Assembly (NCBI RefSeq): GCF_001458415.1
Contig: NZ_CYSD01000040.1
Span: 1-64,000 of the forward strand
Length of the DNA: 64,000 nt
Reading direction: 5' to 3'
Origin: Tritonibacter multivorans
Lineage (GTDB): Bacteria; Pseudomonadota; Alphaproteobacteria; Rhodobacterales; Rhodobacteraceae
Under the pieces are notes generated by a model. The model ran no database searches and was not told the DNA's origin. It saw only the letters and a list, made by a program, of their open reading frames with translations. This document shows positions 35,678 through 44,228 of the stretch, piece by piece. The first letter of the stretch is position 1. Each line of letters begins with the position of its first letter. Both the position numbers and the translations under genes were made by a program.

Positions 35678-36607
35678 TCAGGGCGCGTAAGAAATTCCTT
35701 CGCGATCTGGTGCCGCAATAAAACGGTCGAACAGATCGGCATTGCTGTCTTGATGCATCGCGCGGATCTGGCTGCGCTGTTCGGGGCTCAGCAGGGTTGG
35801 GCGCGGGTGGTCCGTATTGGGGTATTCTTCCTGAAGGCGAAGCCGTAGGGCGCGCAGATCCTGAAAATCCTGTAATGGGGCCAGGCGCAGGAATTCGGCC
35901 ATTGCAGGGGCTGAAAAGCTGCGATTTTCATAGACATCTGGCGCAAAATCCAACCCGGCCGTGTCACACATTGGAGCGAGGAAATCACGGGCATAATCCT
36001 CACGGCTGCGGCGAATGGTTTCAAACGGGCGGATGATCAGGTTCTCGGCACCAAAATGTGTCGCCATGCGCTCTGCCAGATTGAGCCAGGACAGGGCGGT
36101 TACGTCAAAGCTCTGGAGATAGCTGTCGAAATTGCTCCAGCTGTCATCAGCCAGCAACTTGGTGTGGTCCAGGTGGATTGATGTGGCCAGGGTTTGCAGC
36201 CGGTTGATAAAGCTCGCCTCAATAAAGTCATCCTGGCGGCGCACATAGAAGATTACCTTGCGGTCCATACCCTCTGTCAGCTGGGACAGCACTCGCAAAG
36301 CCATATCGGCATTGGGATACAGTCTGTCGGCACTGTCCAAATCCGAGGTGCCGAACATGGTCTCTGAAGTCAGCACAGCATTGGGCCAATCCTGATCAAA
36401 GGTCTTGAGCTTGCGCCCCAATGTGCGGCGGCGTTTCTTGTAGGCTTCGCGATCTCCATCGCGCAGGAAATGCCAAAACAGATGCCGTGGCTGTATCTTT
36501 ACCCGCGCCACTCCGCGGGCTTCAAGCGCGGCTTCATTGTGCTTCAGCACGTTCTGCAGGAAGGTGGTCGCCGTCTTGTGGGCGCCAAGATGTAGGTAGA
36601 GGGTCAA
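35678..36607 (-). CDS. Sulfotransferase-like protein
   Basis: I place the start at a TTG complementary to 36605-36607, six bases after AGGACC. This gives 309 residues and avoids a 149-bp overlap with the upstream gene that the longer frame (to 36829) needs. The N-terminus LTLYLHLGAHKTATTFLQNVLKHNEAAL is the 5'-phosphosulfate loop form common in roseobacter sulfotransferase-like proteins. A later RKVIFYVRRQDDFIEASFINRLQ resembles the 3'-phosphate segment. Overall it is diverged, so PAPS-dependent activity is likely but not certain. It lies downstream of a putative glycosyltransferase on the same strand. Confidence 0.7.
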   Translation of the reverse strand: MTLYLHLGAHKTATTFLQNVLKHNEAALEARGVARVKIQPRHLFWHFLRDGDREAYKKRRRTLGRKLKTFDQDWPNAVLTSETMFGTSDLDSADRLYPNADMALRVLSQLTEGMDRKVIFYVRRQDDFIEASFINRLQTLATSIHLDHTKLLADDSWSNFDSYLQSFDVTALSWLNLAERMATHFGAENLIIRPFETIRRSREDYARDFLAPMCDTAGLDFAPDVYENRSFSAPAMAEFLRLAPLQDFQDLRALRLRLQEEYPNTDHPRPTLLSPEQRSQIRAMHQDSNADLFDRFIAAPDREGISYAP

Positions 36608-36680
36608 AAGAAAGGTCCTTTTTGCAACCTCTGCCGTGGTCGGTTCGAAGGCACAGGGGGGATTGGGTCGAGGCGGATGC

Positions 36681-37859
36681 TCAGGTTGTTGTCGGAGACA
36701 GTTGGAACGGGCGATCGGCAAAGCGGCGGACGGTATCCAAGACCCGCGTGCCAAGGTCGCGGGGGCAGAACATATCGTCTTGCCATTGGGGATCCGGAGC
36801 CGAGCTTCGCAAATGTAGCATATCCTCAAGCGAGGTGATCAGCCCGCTTTTGGCAAACAGCTTGCGCATCGGCTCCACCAGCGGATCGACATAGTTGTCG
36901 ACAAAATCCAGATGCACCATGCAGGGCACGCCTGCACGGATCACGTCAATGGCCGCGGTCGAGGTGCAGGTGATGCCAAGGGCTGCGGTCTCGAGCGCCT
37001 CATCCATGGTACAGGCGGTGAGCTTGAGGTTGGCCGGGACGTCCGAAAGCTCGGTCAGCAGACCCGGGTAGTCGTGTTTTTCCAGATGTAGGTGTTTTTG
37101 GTTTTCGCCGGGCAAATGGCGCAGCTTGATCCAGACGGTGCGGTCCGGATTGGCGCGGGCCATGGCCGCCAGTGCTTGTAGTATGTGCAACCGCCCGCGC
37201 CGGGTGCTTGGTGAAAGTGCCTGCGTGAAGAAATAGATGTCGCGGCGGCTGGCCAGATCTTCGGGCGACAGGGTCTGGGGCTGTAGGAAAGACGGGTGGC
37301 CAAAGCCTACTTCCTGCCACATCATGTCATCCCAGCCTTCGGCGAGACCCGCATAAACTGGCAGCTCGCTGTGTGGAAACAGATAGACCCCATCGCAGTT
37401 GCGGCGGCGGAAATAGCCATTTTGTGGGAAGAAATCGAGCCCACCCAAAAAGGCCAGCACACAGGGTCGGTCTTTGCGGACCGACAGGACTTTGCGGCGC
37501 ATCTGTGCCCCCAGCGGTCCATAAACACGGCTGGTCAAAATTGCGCGGTATTCGGACCCTTCCATCAGCTCAGCAAAGGCGTTTTTGCCATGCACGGCAT
37601 GATCGGGACCTTCGGGAAGAAGCTGTGACATTTGTCGGTACGACAGGGCATTTTCGCCAACCACCCAGCCCATATGTACCACCAAATCGGGATCTGCCGC
37701 CTGCAGGCAGTCGCGCATGCGGCGGGCAAAAAACAGGGTGGAGTCATCGCTGAACAACAGCAGTACCGGGCGCTCCAAAAAGGGCAGTGGCGTTGGCTCT
37801 GGTGGGGTTAAGTCACGAAGCGCGGCAGCCAGCGGGGCCAGGTCGGGCAGCAGGTTCAT
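36681..37859 (-). CDS. Putative GT-B glycosyltransferase (DUF6716/polysialyltransferase-like)
   Basis: The 392-residue product has no strong signature I can name with certainty. An N-terminal Rossmann-like part (RPVLLLFSDDSTLFFARRMRDCLQAADPDLVVHMGWV) is followed by a C-terminal donor domain pattern: DIYFFTQALSPSTRRGRLHILQALAAMARANPDRTVWIKLRHLPGE, then ALGITCTSTAAIDVIRAGVPCMVHLDFVDNYVDPL. The HILQALAAMA...KLRHLPGE and TSTAAID pattern is that of capsule polymerase and polysialyltransferase-like GT-B proteins. It starts in a four-base overlap with a small upstream ORF. Position beside neuA and a GT42 gene fits a role in nonulosonate-containing chains. Confidence 0.55.
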   Translation of the reverse strand: MNLLPDLAPLAAALRDLTPPEPTPLPFLERPVLLLFSDDSTLFFARRMRDCLQAADPDLVVHMGWVVGENALSYRQMSQLLPEGPDHAVHGKNAFAELMEGSEYRAILTSRVYGPLGAQMRRKVLSVRKDRPCVLAFLGGLDFFPQNGYFRRRNCDGVYLFPHSELPVYAGLAEGWDDMMWQEVGFGHPSFLQPQTLSPEDLASRRDIYFFTQALSPSTRRGRLHILQALAAMARANPDRTVWIKLRHLPGENQKHLHLEKHDYPGLLTELSDVPANLKLTACTMDEALETAALGITCTSTAAIDVIRAGVPCMVHLDFVDNYVDPLVEPMRKLFAKSGLITSLEDMLHLRSSAPDPQWQDDMFCPRDLGTRVLDTVRRFADRPFQLSPTTT

Positions 37860-38101
37860 GTGTTTTGTTCCGATGCACGCGGCACCTTGCCCGGCTGAGA
37901 GGACGCGATCTGCGCCTCAAAGTGGGCGAGGATGTCAATCTGCCTCTGATTGTGGCTGCGATGGGCGCTTTTTAGATGTTCCAGTTGCAGCGCCTCATGC
38001 TGCACCGCCCGGGACAGCATCTGCAGCGGAGCGCCGAGGCGTGCGCGAGAGAGTCTGTAAATCGCCTTTCCCAAGGCGGTCTTCTTTAATTTTGCAATCA
38101 T
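37856..38101 (-). CDS. Small helical protein, translationally coupled to glycosyltransferase
   Basis: From the ATG complementary to 38099-38101 the product is 81 residues, starting MIAKLKKTALGKAIYRLSRARL. It is Lys/Arg-rich and probably helical throughout, with no signal peptide. Its stop overlaps the start of the glycosyltransferase at 37859 (ATGA on the minus strand), which supports a real gene. It may be a partner or membrane-tethering subunit of that enzyme. No family is recognised. Confidence 0.5.
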   Translation of the reverse strand: MIAKLKKTALGKAIYRLSRARLGAPLQMLSRAVQHEALQLEHLKSAHRSHNQRQIDILAHFEAQIASSQPGKVPRASEQNT

Positions 38102-38262
38102 CCCTGCCGCACCATTGGTCGCGTATTTTCCTTCGGGATTTACACAAGCAGGCGAGGCTTGTAAACGATGGGACAAGCCTGCCTGTTGCTTTGCCGACGG
38201 GTGGTGACAAGATTGACCGTTCATTGAACAGATTACCCCTCAGGCCGTCCGGATCTCCCCCC

Positions 38263-39480
38263 ATGCCCCAAGATATTCCTTCCGCATCTGCCACCACGGC
38301 CTGCATCATTTTGGCACGCGGCGGCTCTAAGGGGGTTCCCGGCAAGAATTTGCGCCCAGTGGGCGGTGTGTCGCTGATTGGCCGGGCTGTTCGGGCGGGA
38401 CGTGCGGCGGAACAGGTGGCTGCTGTCTATGTGTCGACCGATGATGCCGAGATTGCCGTCGAGGCAGCACTGCATGGGGCGCGTATTATTGACCGTCCAG
38501 CAGAGCTGTCCGGCGACACCGCCACCTCGGAATCCGGCTGGCTGCATGCGGTGCCGCTGATCCGCGAAGATCTGCCCGCTCTGGATAAACTGGTGTTCCT
38601 GCAGTGCACCTCTCCGTTCACCACGGGCGCCGATATTGACGGTTGTCTGGCAGAGATGATTGCCAAATCCACCGATTGTGCGCTGTCGGTCACGGAAGAT
38701 CACTCTTTCCTTTGGGGGTTTGATGCCGAGGGGCGCGGTGTGGGGATCAACCATAACGAGCGAGAGCAGCGCAAGCGTCGGCAGGACCTGCCGTCGCAGT
38801 TCTGTGAAAGCGGCGCCATCTATAGCGTGCGGCTGGAGCCGTTTTTGCGCACCGGCCAACGTTTCTGCGGCTCGGTGGCGCTCTATCCGGTGAACCACCC
38901 GCCGGTGGAAATCGACACGCTGGATGATTTTGCGCTTTGTTCGCAGCTTGCGCAGGCAGGTGGGGCCTGTGAAATCAGCGCTGACCGTCTGGCGCGCGTC
39001 AAAGCGATCGTGATGGATTTCGACGGGGTCCATACTGATAATCTGGTGATCACCGACCAAAACGGCATTGAAAGCGTGCGCACCTCGCGCGGAGATGGCA
39101 TGGGGCTTTCGCATTTGCGCAGCTCTGGGCGCTTTGCGATGATGATCCTGTCCAAAGAGCGCAATCCGGTCGTGCTGAAACGTGCCGAAAAGCTGCAGCT
39201 CGAAGTGCATCACGCAGTGGATGACAAGGTCGCGGCGCTGGAAAGCTGGCTTGGCGATCGCGGGCTTGGCTGGGACGACCTGCTTTATGTGGGCAATGAC
39301 GTCAATGACCGTGGCGCGATTGAGCATGCAGGGCTGTCGGCCTGTCCCAGTGACTCTCATCCCGAAATCTTGGGCATAAGCGATTGGATCCTGCCGTTGC
39401 CGGGCGGCCATGGCGCCCTGCGGGCCATGGCGGATGCCATTTTGTCGGCTCTTGCGCCTGCTGCGGAGCAGGATCGCTGA
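38263..39480 (+). CDS. neuA: CMP-nonulosonate cytidylyltransferase fused to HAD phosphatase
   Basis: The 405-residue protein has an N-terminal NeuA domain (residues 12-235: ACIILARGGSKGVPGKNLRPV, STDDAEIA, LVFLQCTSPFTTGADID, RRQDLPSQFCESGAIY). This makes CMP-sialic acid from CTP. The C-terminal KdsC-like HAD domain (245-395) has MDFDGVHTD with both aspartates of the DxD pair (252, 254), DKVAALESWL and GNDVND (344-349). This is the architecture of animal CMP-sialate synthetase, in which I recall the HAD nucleophile being lost. Here it is kept, so the domain may dephosphorylate a 9-phosphate. It is 2 bp before the GT42 gene. NeuB is at 27265. Confidence 0.9.
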   Translation: MPQDIPSASATTACIILARGGSKGVPGKNLRPVGGVSLIGRAVRAGRAAEQVAAVYVSTDDAEIAVEAALHGARIIDRPAELSGDTATSESGWLHAVPLIREDLPALDKLVFLQCTSPFTTGADIDGCLAEMIAKSTDCALSVTEDHSFLWGFDAEGRGVGINHNEREQRKRRQDLPSQFCESGAIYSVRLEPFLRTGQRFCGSVALYPVNHPPVEIDTLDDFALCSQLAQAGGACEISADRLARVKAIVMDFDGVHTDNLVITDQNGIESVRTSRGDGMGLSHLRSSGRFAMMILSKERNPVVLKRAEKLQLEVHHAVDDKVAALESWLGDRGLGWDDLLYVGNDVNDRGAIEHAGLSACPSDSHPEILGISDWILPLPGGHGALRAMADAILSALAPAAEQDR

Positions 39481-39482
39481 TC

Positions 39483-40343
39483 ATGACGGCGCGACCCTTT
39501 GTTGTCGCAGGCAACGGTCCGTCCATTACTGAGATCCCGGCAGGGATAATCCAGCCCGATGATTTTATTATCCGGGTCAATAATTTCTTCTTTGAGCCCA
39601 AGTTTTATGTGGGGGATCGCGTTGATCTGGCCTTTATGGCAGGGGATCCGCGCGTTGCGCCTTTTATGTTTGAAACTCTCCATCGCTGCCGTCAGGATTA
39701 TGACTTGCAGGCTTGGACGAGCCATAACCCAAAGGTGGTGCGCGCCGGGCAGCGTCGTTTTGGGGCCAGTTATCAGCCGATGCGCTACCGGGATGCGGCA
39801 ACCGAAGCTGCGGTGGCGACGCTGATTGCGCAATTTGGTCGCCACCCCACCAGTGGGGTCTATGCGGTACTGGCGGCCCATGCTCTGGGCGCCACGGACG
39901 TGATCTTGGTGGGGGTTGATTTCTATGATGGCCCGCGCCGCTACCCCTATGAGCTGGGACCCAATTACCGGGCGCTGATGGGGCAGGATCTGGGCGTGCG
40001 AGGGCTGGATGGCCATCTGCATGATGTGCAGCTGGATCTGGCGATCCTGCGCTATCTGACCGAGGAAGGTGGCGTGCGGCTGCTGTGTGCAGCGCCCGTT
40101 CCTGCGGCGCTTGCAGATCTGGCCGCGCCTGCGCAACCTCGTGGCTTGCCTGCGCCGACTGATCTGAATACCGACCCTAATACGGGTCAAAACGCCGATT
40201 TTTTCCGAGGGCATGAGGCTGAGTCTATTGCCCGCAACGCGCCGTCTGATTGGGCCTCATGCAGTGGCCTCTACCCAATTGCAGTGTTGAAATTTCTGCG
40301 GTGGGGCAGCGCCCTCTTTCGCAAACTCAAAAAGGACATCTGA
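39483..40343 (+). CDS. GT42-family sialyltransferase
   Basis: The 286-residue product closely follows the Campylobacter CST-I/II pattern. It shows PFVVAGNGPSI at 5-15 (CMP-binding NGPS), RVNNFFFEPKFYVGDRVD at 31-48, and TSGVYAVLAAHALGATDVILVGVDFYDG at 123-150. RRYPYEL follows, then GHLHDVQLDLAIL with the probable catalytic-base His178. It should transfer a nonulosonate from the CMP-sugar made by the gene immediately upstream. The C-terminal 90 residues beyond the catalytic core are Pro/Asn-rich and end in a basic tail (KFLRWGSALFRKLKKDI) that may associate with the membrane. Linkage and acceptor are unknown. Confidence 0.85.
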   Translation: MTARPFVVAGNGPSITEIPAGIIQPDDFIIRVNNFFFEPKFYVGDRVDLAFMAGDPRVAPFMFETLHRCRQDYDLQAWTSHNPKVVRAGQRRFGASYQPMRYRDAATEAAVATLIAQFGRHPTSGVYAVLAAHALGATDVILVGVDFYDGPRRYPYELGPNYRALMGQDLGVRGLDGHLHDVQLDLAILRYLTEEGGVRLLCAAPVPAALADLAAPAQPRGLPAPTDLNTDPNTGQNADFFRGHEAESIARNAPSDWASCSGLYPIAVLKFLRWGSALFRKLKKDI

Positions 40344-40344
40344 C

Positions 40345-41445
40345 ATGGATTCATCTCGGGATTGGCAGACCGAGCTGCCGCTGTGGCTGGAAAAACAGGC
40401 GCTGCCTTTGTGGAGCACAGTTGGTGTGGACACCGCCACGGGAACGGTCTGGGAAGCGCTGAACCATGCGGGCGCGCCGCTGGCGGGTATGGAACGTCGC
40501 CTGCGGGTGCAGGTGCGTCAGGCCTATTGTTTTGCCAAATCTGACATCCCGGCGCAGCGTGCTCTGGCGCTGCAGCTGTTCCGCTTTGCAATGGATCATG
40601 GCTTTGATGCAGGCAGTGGTCTGCTGGCCGCGCGCCTGGCCCCTGACACAAGCATTCTGAAAGCGCCCCATGATCTTTATGACATTGCTTTTATGTTGCT
40701 GGCCGCCTCAGCGTTGATTGAGGCAGGATTTGACGTACACAGGGATCTGGAGCGCCTCGAGGCAGAGCTGGACAAGCTGAAAGCGCCGCGCGGCTGGTAC
40801 GAGAACGCCGCCCGCGATCTGCCGCGTCGTCAAAACCCGCATATGCACATGTTTGAAACCTCCACCGCGCTGTTTGCGGCCACCGGTGAACTCCGCTTCC
40901 GCGATATGGCCGAGGAGTGCTTGGGCCTGTTCCGCGAGGTGTTCCTGGCGGAAGACAGCCGGGTGCTGGAGTATTTCGATGGGGACTGGGCGCCGCTCAC
41001 CGGTGACGCGCAGGTGATTGAACCGGGTCATATGGCGGAGTGGGTTTATCTCCTGGACCGCTACGAGACCGTGACCGGTCGCGACAGCGGCGTGGCACTG
41101 CCCCCCCTGTTTGCAGCCGTTTGGGCGCGCCGTGACGCTGGTGGGCTGCTGCCTGATCGGTCTGAGCCGGTGCAATCTGACAGCCGCCGCCTCTGGCCGC
41201 AGACCGAATTGTTGAAAGCGGGGATCGCGCTGAGCCGCCGTGGCGTTGAACTGCCCGCAGAGGCGCAGCCCGACGCGGTTCTGGCACGCATGTGGCAGCA
41301 ATATCTGGAAACGGAGGTGCCGGGGGGCTGGTATGACAAGCGCAGTCTGGATGGGGTGCTTGTGTCGGACAATATGCCCGCATCTACCTTCTACCACATT
41401 CTGGTGGCGCTGCGGTTCTACCTGTCTGGAGGCACCTCCATTTAA
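40345..41445 (+). CDS. AGE-family epimerase/isomerase
   Basis: The 366-residue protein has the alpha6/alpha6-barrel pattern of N-acylglucosamine 2-epimerase relatives: KAPHDLYDIAFMLLAASALIEAG, RQNPHMHMFETSTALFAATGE with the conserved HMH, VIEPGHMAEWVYLLDRY (active-site GH), and DNMPASTFYHILVAL. It follows the GT42 gene by 1 bp. In this setting it could interconvert GlcNAc and ManNAc to feed NeuB, which would explain the absence of a NeuC-type UDP-GlcNAc epimerase. Equally, AGE proteins near manC genes are often mannose or mannose-6-phosphate isomerases. The family is sure, the substrate is not. Confidence 0.82.
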   Translation: MDSSRDWQTELPLWLEKQALPLWSTVGVDTATGTVWEALNHAGAPLAGMERRLRVQVRQAYCFAKSDIPAQRALALQLFRFAMDHGFDAGSGLLAARLAPDTSILKAPHDLYDIAFMLLAASALIEAGFDVHRDLERLEAELDKLKAPRGWYENAARDLPRRQNPHMHMFETSTALFAATGELRFRDMAEECLGLFREVFLAEDSRVLEYFDGDWAPLTGDAQVIEPGHMAEWVYLLDRYETVTGRDSGVALPPLFAAVWARRDAGGLLPDRSEPVQSDSRRLWPQTELLKAGIALSRRGVELPAEAQPDAVLARMWQQYLETEVPGGWYDKRSLDGVLVSDNMPASTFYHILVALRFYLSGGTSI

Positions 41446-41503
41446 GGCGAGGGGAAACCGATGGCGCGGCCGGTTTGACGACATTCCAAATCGCTCTGGA
41501 TCC

Positions 41504-41534
41504 CCCGCCCGGAGCCTGTCTCCGGGCGGGTTTT
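41504..41534 (+). terminator. Terminator after the neuA operon
   Basis: A perfect 11-bp stem CCCGCCCGGAG (41504-41514) / CTCCGGGCGGG (41520-41530), loop CCTGT, is followed by TTTT. It lies between convergent genes. Confidence 0.88.
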
Positions 41535-41537
41535 GGA

Positions 41538-43754
41538 TCAGAAGAAGCGAATATCGTCGGCCAGCGCCGCCAGCGCCTCTTCGCCAAAGAGATTGGTGAT
41601 GGTCAGGATATCCCCATCGCCAAAGTCGAGCACCAATGCGTCACTGGTGGTTGCGCCAAATTGCGCCAGCACCTCGTCGGCATCACTCAGTCCGTCCAGC
41701 AGCTCCAGCGACAGGTTCAGCTGATCTTCGCCCAGACGGAAATCTTCGATCTCGTCCTCATCATAGCCCAAACCATAGATAAAGGTATCGGCCAGCGTGC
41801 CACCGCGCAGGATGTCATTGCCGCTGCCGCCATCCAGACGGTCAATACCCTGGTTGCCCTCCAGGCGGTCGTCGCCCTCCAAGCCACGCATGGTGTCATC
41901 GCCGGAGCCGCCATAAAGCAGATCCTCGCCTGCGCCGCCCGACAGGACGTCTGAGCCGAAGTTGCCAAAGAGCGTGTCATTGCCATTGTTGCCAAACAGC
42001 ACATCCCACGCAGATCCCCCCGACAACCAGTCATTGCCGTCATTGCCTGCCAACTGGTCGTCGCCAGACGAGCCGACAATACTGTCATTGCCTGCGCCGC
42101 CATACAGGCTGTCCCAGCCTGACCGGCCGTGGATGGTGTCATCGCCGCTGCCACCATCTACCCAGTCGACGCCATCACCGGCGGAGACATAGTCATCACC
42201 ACGGCCTCCATAGATAGTGTCGAGCGAGGAATTGCCATAGAGCTCATCATTGCCCTCATCGCCACTGATATAGTCTTCGCCGGTGCCCCCCACCAGAGAA
42301 TCATTGCCGTCTTCGCCATAGAGCGAGTCAAACCCGGCATTGCCCTCCAGACTGTCATTACCGGCCCCACCAGAAATCGTATTGGCCGTCGCATTGCCGA
42401 TCACGGTGTCATCGCCATTGCCAAGGCTTGCGTTTTCAATCACCGTGCCGCGGGCAATGCCAATATTGCCTGTCAGACCGCCGACATCGGAATAGGTCAT
42501 ATCGTTCATATTGATCCGATTGGCGGTGTGGATATGCGTCAAGTTGAGCAAATCCGTGCCATTGGCGTCGTAAATGGTGAAGGCGACCGCCGCGTCGGTT
42601 TCACCATTCAGCAGATCTTCAAAATAGCCTTCCAGATTGGTTTCATAGCCCCAAGTGGTGTCTCCGGTGGTGGGGCTGGACACCTCAGGCGCCCCGTAGA
42701 GGTTCTGAATGGCGACAATATCGGCCATCATTGCGGTGACCGGGAGCGCATAATCCGCATCGATTGTCGAATTCTCGGTTTGGGAGAAATAGGACATGAT
42801 CGAGATCTGCCAGCTATCATTGCTGAAGGTCTCACTGCTGCCGTAGGTGGCACTGCCATTGTATTGCCCCTGGTGCCCCAGACCCAGCGCATGGCCGATT
42901 TCGTGAATGTAGGTGGTCAGGGAGTAGCTGTCGATGCTGGTGCCGGAACCGTCTAGCCAGTTGGTGGAGACGTTCACATGCGAGGCGTTGATATAGCCAT
43001 AATAGCTCACGTCGCTTGTGGAATAGGCCCCGCTTTCATCGTCATCAAAGGTGATGTCAAAGTCGTAATCGGCCTCAACAAATGTAATATCTGCCACCAG
43101 TTCCCAGGCCTGAAACGCCCATTGGGCCAGACGTTGCCCATCGGCGGTTAGATTGCTGATATCGACCCGGATTTCGTTGCTGATGCTGGTGTCGAAACGC
43201 CGCCCGGACTGTCCGCTGTCTTCCCAGTACCCATCGGTGAGGTACTCGGCCAGCGTGTCCAGATCCCCTTCGGTTGCGCTCGGGGTCGGGGCGGGTCCGG
43301 TGCCCACATGAGAGACCACCAGATCATAGGTCCCAGCAAAGCGATCCTGATAGGAGCTGACGGCAATGTAATAGGTGCCGCTGGTGCTGGCGGTATGGGT
43401 CAGCAAAGAGTCGTAATTCCCGTAGCCGGCATCGTCATTATGCGCGACATAATTGCCGTTGGCATCATAGAGCGTCAGATAGCTGTCCAAGAGCGTGCCG
43501 CCCCCGCCCCAATAGGCGTCAATATCAAACTCATAGGCCTGACCCGCCTCGAGCTCTACAGCGATCCAATCTTCTTCATCTTCGCCAGTCGCGGCCGACA
43601 ACGCGCCGCTGAATGTGTCCCCAATGTTCAGATAGTAACTGGTCGAGGTGCCGCCCTCCGCATCGCGGTCTTCGAAGATGGTTTGGCCCTCATTATGCCC
43701 GCCAGTATGACGCGAAGGATCAAAAGTCTGTGTCAGCGCGCAAAGTTCACACAT
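41538..43754 (-). CDS. Serralysin-like RTX metalloprotease with PPC domain (RTX protein 3)
   Basis: The 738-residue protein is expected to be exported by type I secretion. Residues 35-150 form a pre-peptidase C-terminal (PPC) type beta domain (DTFSGALSAATGEDEEDWIAVELEAGQAYEFDIDAYW). The M10 catalytic domain has the zinc site HEIGHALGLGH at 284-294 and the Met-turn SIMSYF at 318-323. RTX repeats run from about 455. The last 232 residues (41541-42236) are the same module as in RTX proteins 1 and 2. The PPC domain precedes the protease, opposite to its usual C-terminal place. It may remodel matrix proteins. The upstream 230 bases are AT-rich and probably hold its promoter. Confidence 0.92.
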   Translation of the reverse strand: MCELCALTQTFDPSRHTGGHNEGQTIFEDRDAEGGTSTSYYLNIGDTFSGALSAATGEDEEDWIAVELEAGQAYEFDIDAYWGGGGTLLDSYLTLYDANGNYVAHNDDAGYGNYDSLLTHTASTSGTYYIAVSSYQDRFAGTYDLVVSHVGTGPAPTPSATEGDLDTLAEYLTDGYWEDSGQSGRRFDTSISNEIRVDISNLTADGQRLAQWAFQAWELVADITFVEADYDFDITFDDDESGAYSTSDVSYYGYINASHVNVSTNWLDGSGTSIDSYSLTTYIHEIGHALGLGHQGQYNGSATYGSSETFSNDSWQISIMSYFSQTENSTIDADYALPVTAMMADIVAIQNLYGAPEVSSPTTGDTTWGYETNLEGYFEDLLNGETDAAVAFTIYDANGTDLLNLTHIHTANRINMNDMTYSDVGGLTGNIGIARGTVIENASLGNGDDTVIGNATANTISGGAGNDSLEGNAGFDSLYGEDGNDSLVGGTGEDYISGDEGNDELYGNSSLDTIYGGRGDDYVSAGDGVDWVDGGSGDDTIHGRSGWDSLYGGAGNDSIVGSSGDDQLAGNDGNDWLSGGSAWDVLFGNNGNDTLFGNFGSDVLSGGAGEDLLYGGSGDDTMRGLEGDDRLEGNQGIDRLDGGSGNDILRGGTLADTFIYGLGYDEDEIEDFRLGEDQLNLSLELLDGLSDADEVLAQFGATTSDALVLDFGDGDILTITNLFGEEALAALADDIRFF

Positions 43755-44228
43755 GATGCAGCCCTCCAGCAGACAATATCATTTGGGTCTTGAGCAGTTG
43801 TTCAGGAAAAGAAGAAAGCAGAAAAGCCATAGAGTGTAGAACTGTCCGTTAATAAAAATGAAGAATGCCTGAAGTGTTTTATAAGTCATGTTAACAAATG
43901 GCGAAATCAAAAGTGAATGGGTGTTGTGGCGCTAAAGTCGATATAACCCTATTTTGTCGCAGGTGCGCATTTCGTGCAGTAGGATTTAGACATGGAAATC
44001 GCCTTTGCGCATGGTCTTGAGAACCCGATCAGGGTCCACCTCGCCGATAGGGGCGGCAGAGCCGGTGACGAAAACGGTTTGCGTAGGTGAAGGGCCCTTA
44101 GAGGCCTGTTCCTTAAATGCCGACAAAGAGCGCGCGGATGAAAATCGTCTCCGTGCGATCCCTATATCAGCATGGCTCCGCCCCGGCCGCTGTGTCACAT
44201 CCGGGGGCAGGGACCCAAGCCGCGGGCC
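43755..44228 (-). other. 474-bp gap upstream of the protease, with a possible coding remnant
   Basis: The protease-proximal half (43755-43985) is AT-rich with no coding potential and should carry the promoter. On the minus strand 43986-44198 there is an open frame whose last 45 residues (SAFKEQASKGPSPTQTVFVTG, then SAAPIGEVDPDRVLKTMRKGDFHV and stop) read like ordinary protein. It has no good start or ribosome-binding site. It may be a small gene with a non-ATG start or the 3' remnant of a lost gene. I cannot name it. Confidence 0.35.
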
